Assembly: GCA_030531555.1 (NCBI GenBank)
Contig: JAUNNI010000002.1
Span: 1 to 64,000 of the forward strand
Source of the DNA: Eubacteriales bacterium
Lineage (GTDB): Bacteria > Bacillota > Clostridia > Lachnospirales > Lachnospiraceae
Reading direction: 5' to 3'
DNA length: 64,000 bases
Made by a program: the position numbers and the translations under genes. Positions 25,204-33,878 of the stretch are shown piece after piece (within the stretch, counting starts at the first letter, position 1; each line of letters begins with the position of its first letter). The notes beneath the pieces were generated by a model. That model was not told where the DNA came from. It saw nothing but the letters and a program-made list of their open reading frames with translations, and did no database searches.

Positions 25204-26214
25204 ATGAACAATTATAATATGAAGGAAATTAAGATACAGGAAATTGAAAACATTTGCATTGGACAAGTAGAAGACTTTGTTGGTGCCACTGGCTGTACTG
25301 TATTCATCAGTAAAGATGGCATGAGAGCTGGTGAAGATGTTCGTGGCGGAGGACCTGCTTCCAGAGAATCGGAGTTGCTTAAACCACTTGCTTCTGCCAA
25401 TATGATTCATGCGATTGTGCTGGCTGGAGGCAGTGCTTTTGGCTTAAACGCCGGCGGTGGTGTCATGCGATACTTAGAAGAACAAGGAATTGGCTTTGAT
25501 GTGGGAGTCACGAAAGTTCCTTTAGTATGTCAGGCCGATTTGTTTGATTTGACGGTTGGCGATGTGTTTACAAGACCAGATGAAGCAATGGGATATGCAG
25601 CAGCGAAGCAAGCGATGGAAAAACCAAATTACCAGGATGGAAATTATGGTGCAGGTTGTGGTGCTACTGTTGGAAAATTCTGTGGAATGGAATATTGTAT
25701 GAAATCTGGAATTGGAAGCTATGCCATTCAGGTTGGTGATCTGAAAGTTGGAGCAGTGGTAGCAGTCAATTCTTTGGGAGACATATATGATTGGAAAAGC
25801 GGTAAGAAAGTTGCAGGTCTTCTTTCTGAAGATAAAAAATCATTCCGTGATACCTTAGAAGTTATGTGTGAAAGTATTGCAGTCATCGATAATAAATTCA
25901 TAGAAAATACATCGATTGGTGTGGTTATTACCAATGCCGGGTTCGAAAAAACACAGCTTTGTAAGATTGCTGGGGTCGCACAAAATGGATATGCTCGTTC
26001 TATCCGTCCGGTACATACCAGTGCAGATGGTGATAGCATCTTTGCGGTATCGGTGGGAGATATTCAGGCAGATCCGGATCTTACCGGAGAGTTGGCAGCT
26101 TATGTTATGAGCGAGGCGGTTCTTCGGGCAGTAAAGAATGCAAAAAGTGCTTATGGATATCCTTCGGTAGAAGAGTTTATATCTTCGTCGGAGATAACTC
26201 CCACTTCGATATAA
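25204..26214 (+). CDS. P1 family peptidase (DmpA-like)
   Basis: The 336-residue protein belongs to the self-cleaving N-terminal nucleophile aminopeptidases. It shows VGHATD-like VEDFVGATGCTVF, AGGSAFGLNAGGGVMRYLEE, and the C-terminal block ARSIRPVHTSADGDSIFAVS that follows the expected autoprocessing site near TNAGF. It has no signal peptide. Substrates vary from N-terminal D- or L-residues to beta-amino peptides; none can be assigned here. It starts 25 bases after the phosphodiesterase stop. Confidence 0.85.
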   Translation: MNNYNMKEIKIQEIENICIGQVEDFVGATGCTVFISKDGMRAGEDVRGGGPASRESELLKPLASANMIHAIVLAGGSAFGLNAGGGVMRYLEEQGIGFDVGVTKVPLVCQADLFDLTVGDVFTRPDEAMGYAAAKQAMEKPNYQDGNYGAGCGATVGKFCGMEYCMKSGIGSYAIQVGDLKVGAVVAVNSLGDIYDWKSGKKVAGLLSEDKKSFRDTLEVMCESIAVIDNKFIENTSIGVVITNAGFEKTQLCKIAGVAQNGYARSIRPVHTSADGDSIFAVSVGDIQADPDLTGELAAYVMSEAVLRAVKNAKSAYGYPSVEEFISSSEITPTSI

Positions 26215-26231
26215 GCCTCCGGCGGATTGCA

Positions 26232-26304
26232 GGAATGCGCATAGGAAGATTGTCATGCTAAAGCATGACGCGCATTCCGCAGCAAGAACGCCAAGGCGTT
26301 CTTG
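26232..26304. repeat. Two adjacent palindromic hairpins
   Basis: GGAATGCGC (26232-26240) pairs with GCGCATTCC (26270-26278) and encloses TCATGC/GCATGA (26253-26258/26263-26268). Next to it CAAGAACGCC (26283-26292) pairs with GGCGTTCTTG (26295-26304). They lie between convergent genes just before a terminator and look like an intergenic palindrome unit. Confidence 0.6.
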
Positions 26305-26315
26305 AAAATATTAAT

Positions 26316-26348
26316 AAAAAGAGCCAGATTTCAATCTGGCTCTTTTTT
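26316..26348. terminator. Bidirectional terminator between the P1 peptidase and the alcohol dehydrogenase
   Basis: AGAGCCAGATT (26320-26330) pairs with AATCTGGCTCT (26333-26343), with A-run before and T-run after, so it serves both strands. Confidence 0.85.
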
Positions 26349-26404
26349 GAAGTGCACCTTACGGTGCATATATTTTGTGTGATAATCCTGATGATCAAGA
26401 ATTT

Positions 26405-27622
26405 TTAGAAGTCTACTTCTGTATCATAGTAGCAGCATTTAAGAAGAGCAACCATTTCTTCCTGTGTAGGAATACGTGGGTTGGAACCTGTACATGCATC
26501 TAAGATAGCATTTGCAGCGATATCTTCAACTTTTGCTAAGAATACGTCTTCAGGAACGAAGCCCTGTTCGCATGGGTAGCTGTCAGCACCATAGTTCTTG
26601 ATACAATGAGGAATGTTGAGGTCATCATTCATCTTACGTAAGTAAGCGATTAATGCAGCAACTTTATCATCTGCTGTTTCGCCTTCTAATTTCATGTAAT
26701 CAGCGATTACCGCATAACGAGCTTTTGCTGTTTCATCTTTTGCATTGAATGCGATAACTTTTGGTAAGTACATAGCGTTAGCAGCACCGTGGATGATGTG
26801 AGCGCCATATTTTTCAAAAGCAGCACCAGTTTTGTGAGCCATGGAGTGAACGATACCAAGTAAAGCATTGGAGAATGCCATACCAGCTAAGCACTGAGCG
26901 TTGTGCATTCTTGCACGAGCACCTTCATCACCATTGTAGGAATCAACGAGATCTCTCTGGATCATGCCGATGGAATGTAAAGCTAAAGGATCTGTGAAAT
27001 CGCTGTTTGCTGTGGAAACATAAGCTTCGATGGAGTGAGTCATAGCATCCATACCTGTATGAGCTGTTAATTTCTTAGGCATTGTCTGAGCTAAAGCTGG
27101 ATCTACGATTGCAACGTCAGGTGTGATTTCGAAGTCAGCGATAGGGTATTTGATACCTTTTTCATAATCTGTGATAATGGAGAAAGCAGTAACTTCAGTA
27201 GCTGTTCCGGATGTGGAAGAGATTGCACAGAAATGAGCTTTTTTACGAAGTTCAGGGATACCGAATACTTTACACATATCTTCAAATGTGCATTCTGGAT
27301 ATTCGTATTTGATCCACATAGCTTTTGCAGCATCAATAGGTGATCCACCACCAACTGCTACGATCCAATCAGGCTCGAAAGCTAACATAGCTTCAGCACC
27401 TTTCATAACTGTTTCTACAGATGGGTCAGGTTCGATACCTTCGAATAAAGCAACTTCCATACCAGCTTCTTCTAAGTAAGAAACGATTTTATCTAAGAAA
27501 CCGAAACGTTTCATGGAACCGCCACCAACACAAACCATTGCTTTGGTTCCTTTTAATGTTTTTAATGCTTCTAAAGCACCTTCACCATGATATAAATCAC
27601 GTGGTAATGTAAATCTAGCCAT
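26405..27622 (-). CDS. Iron-containing alcohol dehydrogenase
   Basis: The 405-residue group III dehydrogenase starts with MARFTLPRDLYHG at 27622, behind a GGAG on the - strand; a longer in-frame start at 27661 lies in the promoter region. It has the NAD(P) motif VGGGSPIDAAKA near residue 92 and the metal ligands in MDAMTHSIEAY, VHSMAHKTGA and GAHIIHGAANA. It resembles butanol dehydrogenases and the reductase half of AdhE, so ethanol or butanol formation from the aldehyde with NADH is likely. Codon use suggests high expression. It has its own promoter and shares a bidirectional terminator. Confidence 0.92.
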   Translation of the reverse strand: MARFTLPRDLYHGEGALEALKTLKGTKAMVCVGGGSMKRFGFLDKIVSYLEEAGMEVALFEGIEPDPSVETVMKGAEAMLAFEPDWIVAVGGGSPIDAAKAMWIKYEYPECTFEDMCKVFGIPELRKKAHFCAISSTSGTATEVTAFSIITDYEKGIKYPIADFEITPDVAIVDPALAQTMPKKLTAHTGMDAMTHSIEAYVSTANSDFTDPLALHSIGMIQRDLVDSYNGDEGARARMHNAQCLAGMAFSNALLGIVHSMAHKTGAAFEKYGAHIIHGAANAMYLPKVIAFNAKDETAKARYAVIADYMKLEGETADDKVAALIAYLRKMNDDLNIPHCIKNYGADSYPCEQGFVPEDVFLAKVEDIAANAILDACTGSNPRIPTQEEMVALLKCCYYDTEVDF

Positions 27623-27666
27623 TTCATTTTCTCCTTTTAAAATATGTATAATTTTTAACAATAGGA

Positions 27667-27694
27667 ATTATAACATATATTTTACTTATTTGAA
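27667..27694 (-). promoter_or_regulatory. Promoter of the alcohol dehydrogenase
   Basis: On the - strand TTCAAA (27694-27689), 16 bp, TATAAT (27672-27667) preceded by TGt. A leader of about 40 bases follows. Confidence 0.6.
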
Positions 27695-27773
27695 AGAATT
27701 ATTTCAATAAACTATAGGAATTAATTGGAGTGAAACATATATCACGAAAACTGATAAATTTTTCAGATATACC

Positions 27774-27893
27774 AAAAAACCCTCTAGTGTGGGCTAGAGG
27801 GTTTTGGGTAATGCTGGGCATTACGAGTTTAGGAGTATAAAAGATTTTAACTATAAAATCAAGATGTTAAAAAAACTATGTATTTTTTTTAAC
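27774..27893 (-). ncRNA. Candidate small RNA between the deoR-type gene and the alcohol dehydrogenase
   Basis: A promoter (27927-27900) is followed by about 120 bases holding three hairpins, the last of which is a terminator: AAAACCCTCTAG/CTAGAGGGTTTT (arms 27794-27805 and 27776-27787) with a T-run on the - strand. A second stem GTAATGC/GCATTAC (27808-27824) lies before it. There is no reading frame. It could instead be an attenuated leader reading into the alcohol dehydrogenase, but that gene has its own promoter beyond the terminator. Confidence 0.5.
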
Positions 27894-27899
27894 GATTTG

Positions 27900-27927
27900 A
27901 TTATAACATACTTCTTTGAAAAATCAA
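27900..27927 (-). promoter_or_regulatory. Promoter of the candidate small RNA
   Basis: On the - strand TTGATT (27927-27922), 16 bp, TATAAT (27905-27900) with TGt before it. Confidence 0.55.
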
Positions 27928-27975
27928 TATCATTTTAAATTTTATCTGTTTTCCATAAAAATCTGGAGAAAAAAG

Positions 27976-28015
27976 AAAAAAAGACCACCACACCATCCAA
28001 AATGATGTGGTAGTC
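27976..28015 (-). terminator. Terminator of the DeoR-type regulator gene
   Basis: On the - strand GACTACCACA pairs with TGTGGTGGTC (arms 28006-28015 and 27983-27992, one T-G pair), followed by seven T. Confidence 0.8.
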
Positions 28016-28080
28016 AATACATTTTTTTTATGTAATCAGAAAAATGAAGAGGGATTTCGGTTCATTTCACAAAAATTTCT

Positions 28081-28830
28081 TTAATCAGTAAGTAAAATAT
28101 TGATATTATTTTTCTTCAGGATATTCAGAGCGGTATCTGATGTTGCAGAATTCGTGCATACAGTGTCAATTTCGTTGAAGGTAGACTGAATTACAACACC
28201 TTTCTGTTCAAATTTTGTAGAGTCCGCTAAGATGATCATACGATTGGCAGAACCAGCCATGTAGCGCATGGTTTCTACACGCATGAGGTCATCACAAGTG
28301 AAGCCAACATCTGGAATAAAACCATCGGTACCCACGAAGAATTTATCAACATAGAATTCTTTCGCACACTTTCGAATCAGTGGCCCAACCATACCCTGAT
28401 ACTCTTTCTGGTATTCTCCGCCAAGAAGAATAACTTTTCGAATAGGAAGATCCTTAATACGGATTGCAATATAAGCGGAGTTGGTGATGATGGTTACATC
28501 CTTTTTTAATTTTGCAAGCTGTTCAGCCAAAAGCGCACAGGTAGAACCGGATTCCAGCATAACGGTTTCTCCGTTTTGAACCATTTCAGCAGCCTTTGTA
28601 GCAATATCGAGCTTGACGTCATAATTTACAGTTAAACGAGTATTAATATCATTGGCATTTTTAATCAGAGCATAACCATGTTCTCTGGCCAAAAGACCTT
28701 CTTCTTCGAGAAAATCCAAATCTTTACGGATTGTTACCTGTGATACGCCAAGTAAATCGGAAAGTTTACTTACTTCAATTTTTTGATGTTGATTTACAAT
28801 TTTTACAATTTTAGACTGTCGGTCTGTCAT
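28081..28830 (-). CDS. DeoR/GlpR family transcriptional regulator
   Basis: The 249-residue regulator starts MTDRQSKIVK at 28830, with AGAGGTG upstream; a longer in-frame start at 28869 precedes the ribosome site. It has an N-terminal winged helix (KLSDLLGVSQVTIRKDLDFLEEEG, residues about 20-44, quoted in part) and a DeoR-type effector domain with ESGSTCALLAEQL and FVGTDGF, which binds sugar phosphates in this family. The nearest genes are a candidate small RNA, the alcohol dehydrogenase and, on the other strand, dnaE. Its target is not obvious; the fru operon is 23 kb away. Confidence 0.9.
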   Translation of the reverse strand: MTDRQSKIVKIVNQHQKIEVSKLSDLLGVSQVTIRKDLDFLEEEGLLAREHGYALIKNANDINTRLTVNYDVKLDIATKAAEMVQNGETVMLESGSTCALLAEQLAKLKKDVTIITNSAYIAIRIKDLPIRKVILLGGEYQKEYQGMVGPLIRKCAKEFYVDKFFVGTDGFIPDVGFTCDDLMRVETMRYMAGSANRMIILADSTKFEQKGVVIQSTFNEIDTVCTNSATSDTALNILKKNNINILLTD

Positions 28831-28857
28831 TTGAAACACCTCTTTCTTTCTAACATA

Positions 28858-28887
28858 AATATAACACACCTATTCTTTCTATGTAAA
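28858..28887 (-). promoter_or_regulatory. Promoter of the DeoR-type gene
   Basis: On the - strand TTTACA (28887-28882), 18 bp, TATATT (28863-28858) with TGt before it. Confidence 0.5.
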
Positions 28888-28938
28888 CAATGAAACACTA
28901 TTTTTTTGAAAAAAATGAGAAAAATAAGGTGGCTTCTC

Positions 28939-28967
28939 TTGATAGAACTTACGTTTTCGGATATAAT
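28939..28967 (+). promoter_or_regulatory. Promoter of the small membrane protein/dnaE unit
   Basis: TTGATA (28939-28944), 17 bp, TATAAT (28962-28967). Confidence 0.65.
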
Positions 28968-29038
28968 AAATTCAAATAGGCTTTTATCAGTTTTTGGTGA
29001 AAGCCCCTTAAATTTTTCAATTAGAAAGCAGGATATTT

Positions 29039-29287
29039 ATGAGCCAGGAAAAAGTAAACGCAAGAAAAGAGTACAAAAAGAATCGTAAACAGATTCTTGC
29101 AAAAGAGAAGAGACAAAAACAGGCTTCCAAAGCGATTGCCTATCTTTGTGGTCTTGTTATCGTTGTTGGATTAGGCTTTTCTGTTTATAAGAAGGCTGCA
29201 CCTGAAAAACCACAGGACAACAGTACATTTTATAATCTGATTCAGACAGATCGCTACGGATTCTTAGATCCAGTGATTTCAGAATAA
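29039..29287 (+). CDS. Small single-pass membrane protein of unknown function
   Basis: The 82-residue protein has a very basic N-terminal third (Lys/Arg/Gln-rich, likely helical), one membrane segment at about residues 32-50 (AYLCGLVIVVGLGFSVY), and a short acidic-neutral tail of about 30 residues that would lie outside the cell. I do not recognise a named family. The start ATG follows GCAGGAT. A good promoter lies 70 bases upstream and dnaE begins 125 bases downstream, so the two may be co-transcribed. Confidence 0.7.
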   Translation: MSQEKVNARKEYKKNRKQILAKEKRQKQASKAIAYLCGLVIVVGLGFSVYKKAAPEKPQDNSTFYNLIQTDRYGFLDPVISE

Positions 29288-29412
29288 GATAACAAGAAGG
29301 AAAGTATATTGGTCGTGATATGTTTCATTTATCTGAGAAGAGTTTAAGTACACGGAAGCATATCAGGGCCTTTTTCAATATATTTGCATTGAAGAAAGAA
29401 GGAGGAAGGCAT

Positions 29413-32400
29413 ATGGCATTTACCCATTTGCATGTGCATACGGAATACAGCCTTTTGGATGGATCAAGTAAGATCAAGGAACTTCTTCCAAGAGCCAAGG
29501 AGCTTGGCATGGACAGCATCGCCATCACAGATCATGGAGTGATGTATGGCGTCATTGATTTTTATAAGAAAGCAAAAGAGGTGGGAATCAAGCCAATTTT
29601 GGGCTGTGAGATTTATGTGGCACCCGGATCAAGATTCGACAGGGAATTTAGCAAGGGGGAAGACCGATACTACCATTTGGTTTTATTGGCAGAGAATAAT
29701 CAAGGTTATAAAAATCTGATGAAAATTGTAACAAGAGGTTTTACAGAAGGCTATTATTACCGCCCTCGTGTAGATTATGAGATTCTTGAACAATACCATG
29801 AGGGAATCATTGCGCTTTCTGCTTGTCTTGCCGGGGAGATTCCCAATAAACTCCTGAAAAATGATTACGAAGCAGCCAAAGCAGCGGCAGTCCGTATGAG
29901 AGATCTTTTCGGGGAAGGAAATTTCTTCTTAGAATTGCAGGATCATGGAATTCCTGCCCAGAGACAGGTGAATACCAGTGTAATTCGAATGTCGAAAGAA
30001 CTGGGAATCCCTATGGTTGTCACCAATGATATTCATTATATTAAGGAAGAGGATGCGGTTCCCCATGATCTTCTTTTGTGTATCCAGACAGGAAAACTGG
30101 TGACGGATGAAGATCGTATGAGATATGAAGGGGGCCAGTATTATTTAAAAACAGAGGAAGAGATGAGAAAACTCTTCCCATATGCATTGGAAGCTATTGA
30201 AAATACGCACAAAATTGCCGAATGTTGCAATGTGGAGATTGTTTTCGGGGAGCAGAAGGTGCCAAAATATGAAGTTCCAGAAGGCTATGATGCAGAATCC
30301 TATCTGCGTTATCTTTGTGAGAGTGGACTGAAAAAACGCTATGGGGAAGAACCGGCGCAAGATTTGATCGAGCGAATGAACTATGAGCTTCTTACCATTC
30401 GAAATATGGGTTATGTGGATTATTTCCTTATTGTTTGGGATTTTATCCATTTTGCAAAAAGCAAGGGAATCGCAGTAGGACCAGGACGTGGTTCGGCAGC
30501 GGGCAGTATTGTTGCCTATTGTTTGGAAATCACAGATATCGACCCTATTCGCTATCAGCTCATTTTCGAGCGATTCCTCAATCCGGAACGTGTTTCCATG
30601 CCTGATATTGACGTGGATTTCTGCTACGAAAGACGTCAGGAAGTCATCGATTATGTCTATGAAAAATACGGAAAAGACAAGGTGGTACAGATTGTAACAT
30701 TTGGTACCATGGCGGCCCGTATGGCAGTTCGAGACGTAGGTCGTGTCATGAATATTCCATATAATCAGGTGGACCGCGTTGCCAAAATGATTCCTATGGA
30801 ACTGGGAATTACCATTGGAAAAGCATTGAACAGTAATCCGGATTTAAAAACGGCTTACGAATCGGATGAGGTAGTAAAAAAGCTGGTCGATATGTCCATG
30901 CGCTTAGAAGGACTTCCACGTCATACTTCCATCCATGCAGCTGGTGTGGTAATTGGCTCGGAGTCTCTTGATGAATTTGTACCTCTTTCCAGAGGTGCCG
31001 ATAATGTTATCACAACCCAGTTTACCATGACGACCATTGAGGAACTGGGACTCTTAAAAATGGACTTTTTGGGTCTTCGAACCTTGACTGTAATTCAGGA
31101 TGCTGTTCGAATGATCCGCAAAAAAGTGGGAGACCATTTTAATATTGACAATATTGATTATAATGATCCAAAAGTATATGAAATGATCGGCCAGGGAAAA
31201 ACAGAGGGCGTTTTCCAGCTGGAAAGTGCGGGAATGAAATCTTTCATGAAGGAATTAAAACCGGAAAATCTGGAAGATGTCATTGCCGGAATCTCCCTCT
31301 ATCGTCCGGGACCAATGGATTTTATTCCAAAATATATCAAAGGAAAGCAAAACAAAGATTCCATCGTATATTCTTGTCCGGAATTGGAAGAAATTCTTGC
31401 TCCAACTTACGGTTGTATCGTATACCAGGAACAGGTAATGCAGATTGTTATGAAGCTTGCCGGTTATACTCTGGGACGAAGTGATTTAGTTCGTCGTGCC
31501 ATGTCCAAAAAGAAAGCGGACGTTATGCTGAAAGAACGAGCAAACTTCGTTTATGGAAATGAAGAAGAAGGTGTGGAGGGCTGTAACAAGCGTGGTATTC
31601 CAGAAGACATCGCCAATAAGGTTTTTGATGAAATGATTGATTTTGCCAAATACGCTTTCAACAAATCCCACGCAGCGGCTTATGCTGTGGTTTCTTATCA
31701 GACAGCATGGCTTCGTTGCTATTATCCGGTAGAATTCATGGCGGCACTTTTGACATCCGTAATCATCAATACCAAAAAGATCACAGAATACATCAACACC
31801 TGTCGTTCCATGGGAATCTCCATCCTGCCACCAGACATCAACGAAGGAGAAGCAGGCTTCTCTGTTTCTGGTGATTCCATCCGCTATGGACTTGCAGCCA
31901 TCAAGAGTCTGGGAAAAGGTGTTATTACGAACATGGTTCAGGAACGAGAACGCGGCGGCCGTTTCAAGAGCCTGAAGGATTTTATGGAACGTCTTACTTC
32001 CAAAGAAATCAACAAACGTACTGTGGAGAATCTGATTAAGGCCGGTGCTTTGGACAGTTTAGGTGCAAGTCGCAAACAGTTCATGTATGTCTACAGTATG
32101 GTAATGGATGAAGTAAACCGTGAGAAAAAAGCCAGTATTTCTGGTCAAATGAGTCTCTTCGACTTTTTCTCAGAAGAAGAGAAAAAAGAATACGAGATTT
32201 CTTATCCGGATGTGGGAGAATATGAAGAATCCCAGAAACTGACCTTTGAAAAAGAAGTACTTGGAATTTATGTCAGTGGGCATCCCCTTGGCAAATATAT
32301 GGATTCCATTCAGAAACAGACCAATGCCAAAACCATAGATTTTGAGGCGGATGAAGAAACCGGTCATACACATGTGGTGGATGGTGTGGATTACATTATC

Positions 32401-32880
32401 GGTGGAATGATTTCTGATATCACTGTGAAGTTGACCAAGAACAATCAGAACATGGCATTTATTACTGTGGAAGATCTTTATGGCACTTTAGAGGTTATTG
32501 TTTTCCCAAGAGATTATCAAAAATATCGCGACATTATTATAGAAGATAAAGCAATTTATATTAAAGGTCGCGCCTCCGTATCCGAGGAAAGTGGTAAATT
32601 AATTGCCGGTAAAATCATTGCCATGGATGATGTGAGAAAAGATGTCTGGATTCAAACGCCAAATATTGAGACTTACCGTGAAAAACAGGATGCACTTTTT
32701 GGTGTCATTCGTGCCCATGGTGGAGACAATAATCTGGTGATTTATTCCAAGGCAGAAAAAGCAATCAAGCGACTTCCGGCTTACCAGAATATTAGTTATT
32801 CTCAGGAAGTGGTGGAGGAACTGCAAGACATTTTTGGCAAAGAAAATGTGGTTGTGCGGGATGCAAAAATAACCTGGTAA
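29413..32880 (+). CDS. dnaE: DNA polymerase III alpha subunit, DnaE type
   Basis: The 1155-residue replicative polymerase subunit starts MAFTHLHVHTEYS at 29413, right behind GGAGGAAGG; the long upstream in-frame start at 29320 is not family-like. It has the PHP domain (HLHVHTEYSLLDGSSK, AITDHGVMYG), the catalytic block GPGRGSAAGS with PDIDVDF holding the metal-binding aspartates, the fingers, tandem HhH and a C-terminal OB fold (GGMISDITVKLTKNNQNMAF). Firmicutes often pair DnaE with PolC; polC is not in the window. A strong terminator follows. Confidence 0.97.
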   Translation: MAFTHLHVHTEYSLLDGSSKIKELLPRAKELGMDSIAITDHGVMYGVIDFYKKAKEVGIKPILGCEIYVAPGSRFDREFSKGEDRYYHLVLLAENNQGYKNLMKIVTRGFTEGYYYRPRVDYEILEQYHEGIIALSACLAGEIPNKLLKNDYEAAKAAAVRMRDLFGEGNFFLELQDHGIPAQRQVNTSVIRMSKELGIPMVVTNDIHYIKEEDAVPHDLLLCIQTGKLVTDEDRMRYEGGQYYLKTEEEMRKLFPYALEAIENTHKIAECCNVEIVFGEQKVPKYEVPEGYDAESYLRYLCESGLKKRYGEEPAQDLIERMNYELLTIRNMGYVDYFLIVWDFIHFAKSKGIAVGPGRGSAAGSIVAYCLEITDIDPIRYQLIFERFLNPERVSMPDIDVDFCYERRQEVIDYVYEKYGKDKVVQIVTFGTMAARMAVRDVGRVMNIPYNQVDRVAKMIPMELGITIGKALNSNPDLKTAYESDEVVKKLVDMSMRLEGLPRHTSIHAAGVVIGSESLDEFVPLSRGADNVITTQFTMTTIEELGLLKMDFLGLRTLTVIQDAVRMIRKKVGDHFNIDNIDYNDPKVYEMIGQGKTEGVFQLESAGMKSFMKELKPENLEDVIAGISLYRPGPMDFIPKYIKGKQNKDSIVYSCPELEEILAPTYGCIVYQEQVMQIVMKLAGYTLGRSDLVRRAMSKKKADVMLKERANFVYGNEEEGVEGCNKRGIPEDIANKVFDEMIDFAKYAFNKSHAAAYAVVSYQTAWLRCYYPVEFMAALLTSVIINTKKITEYINTCRSMGISILPPDINEGEAGFSVSGDSIRYGLAAIKSLGKGVITNMVQERERGGRFKSLKDFMERLTSKEINKRTVENLIKAGALDSLGASRKQFMYVYSMVMDEVNREKKASISGQMSLFDFFSEEEKKEYEISYPDVGEYEESQKLTFEKEVLGIYVSGHPLGKYMDSIQKQTNAKTIDFEADEETGHTHVVDGVDYIIGGMISDITVKLTKNNQNMAFITVEDLYGTLEVIVFPRDYQKYRDIIIEDKAIYIKGRASVSEESGKLIAGKIIAMDDVRKDVWIQTPNIETYREKQDALFGVIRAHGGDNNLVIYSKAEKAIKRLPAYQNISYSQEVVEELQDIFGKENVVVRDAKITW

Positions 32881-32931
32881 TGTGAAAACGGCCTTGGCTG
32901 GGGCTTAAAAAAAATAGAAAACGAATCAAAA

Positions 32932-32968
32932 AATCAAGGATCTTGAAGAGGATCCTTGATTTTTTTTG
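32932..32968 (+). terminator. Terminator of dnaE
   Basis: AATCAAGGATC (32932-32942) pairs with GATCCTTGATT (32951-32961), followed by eight T. Confidence 0.85.
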
Positions 32969-32988
32969 AGAGCAAGTTCGCATAACAA

Positions 32989-33230
32989 AGAGAATGGAGC
33001 CAATGTTCGTCTGACCTGGCGGAGCCAGGAATCAGACGAAAAAAGAGATTAATTAAAATAAGTCTGAAAGGATGCCAGGAAAAGACGGACGAAAGGGGGA
33101 AAACAAAGGAATTGGTCCGAAGTAATGGGGCCAGGAATCGGACGAAAAGAGAATGGAGCCAATGTTCGTCTGACCTGGCGGAGCCAGGAATCAGACGAAA
33201 AAGAAGATGAATTAAAATAAGTCTGAAAGG
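32989..33230. repeat. 83-bp direct repeat carrying hairpins, with a third related hairpin between
   Basis: Bases 32989-33071 and 33148-33230 are near-identical copies, 159 bp apart. Each holds a hairpin TCGTCTGACCTGGC-gga-GCCAGG-aa-TCAGACGA (33007-33039 and 33166-33198). A related shorter hairpin, GTCCGA/TCGGAC with CCAGGAATCGGACGAAAA, lies between them at 33115-33143. The stretch from 32881 to 33360 has no credible gene; besides this unit it holds two terminators. Confidence 0.8.
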
Positions 33231-33244
33231 TAAGACCGGAAATT

Positions 33245-33322
33245 AAAAAAGAATACCGATGGTAGGTATGGGAGGGAATGTCAAAGTGCTTTTTCCGTAC
33301 ATACCTGCCATCGGTATTCTTT
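33245..33322 (-). terminator. Long-stem terminator of the DUF5684 gene
   Basis: Arms 33248-33270 and 33300-33322 pair over 23 positions with one wobble. On the - strand six T follow. The stem is long for a plain terminator and its loop is 29 bases. Confidence 0.75.
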
Positions 33323-33360
33323 CTATGAAAACCTAAAATCGGTCTTTTCATTAAATTTTA

Positions 33361-33846
33361 TTAGTATTCTTCTGGTCCTAAATATTCATTTTTCTCAAGT
33401 GCAAGCACCAGGAGAAAAATTGGGTTTAAGAAGATTAGGCCAAGGGTGAATCCTGTGCCGTGTCCAAATGCTTTTGATAAATGATTATTGAGCATGATGC
33501 TGATAATCATTGGAATCAAAAGGATGAGGAGACATATGAAGAGTGCAATGAGAGCGGAATCACTTATTGCTCCATGTAAGTAGGTAATTTGAAGTCCGGC
33601 CATTAGTCCGGTTATAGTAAGTCCAATGGTTCCTACCGCTCCAAAGAAGAGCATGAGCCAGAAAGCGGCTACTCTCCATACGCGGGAATAGAGGATATAG
33701 TCACTGTAGATTGGAATGATGGCTTTCCATCCTTTTTCACCCATTTTCTGGAAGATTAACCATCTGGCAACAATGGCGAGAATGAAAATCACACCGTTTG
33801 TTCCAAAGGAAAAGCTCGAATTGATGGTGGTTGCGTTTGATAACAT
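33361..33846 (-). CDS. DUF5684 family small membrane protein
   Basis: The 161-residue protein has four hydrophobic segments (about 15-33, 55-80, 92-115, 130-150) and the sequence EKGWKAIIPIYSDYILY typical of DUF5684 proteins. No enzymatic motif is visible. The start follows CAGGAG on the - strand. It lies 32 bases after the alcohol dehydrogenase gene on the same strand and is probably co-transcribed with it. Function unknown. Confidence 0.75.
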   Translation of the reverse strand: MLSNATTINSSFSFGTNGVIFILAIVARWLIFQKMGEKGWKAIIPIYSDYILYSRVWRVAAFWLMLFFGAVGTIGLTITGLMAGLQITYLHGAISDSALIALFICLLILLIPMIISIMLNNHLSKAFGHGTGFTLGLIFLNPIFLLVLALEKNEYLGPEEY

Positions 33847-33878
33847 AGCTTGTTCTCCTGCTTTTTAAATTCTGAAAT

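Noticed and set aside
27640..27665. Rex operator before the alcohol dehydrogenase
   Set aside because: One half site TTGTTAA is present, but the second half (TTAACAA at 4-bp spacing) is not.
28906..29088. 60-residue frame before the small membrane protein
   Set aside because: It spans the promoter at 28939-28967 and has no ribosome site.
32989..33230. CRISPR-like array or insertion sequence
   Set aside because: The copies are hairpin-forming 83-bp units without regular spacers; there is no transposase frame and no target duplication.
33049..33351. 100-residue frame on the - strand across the repeats
   Set aside because: It runs through the hairpin repeats and the terminator stem, has no ribosome site and no family-like sequence.
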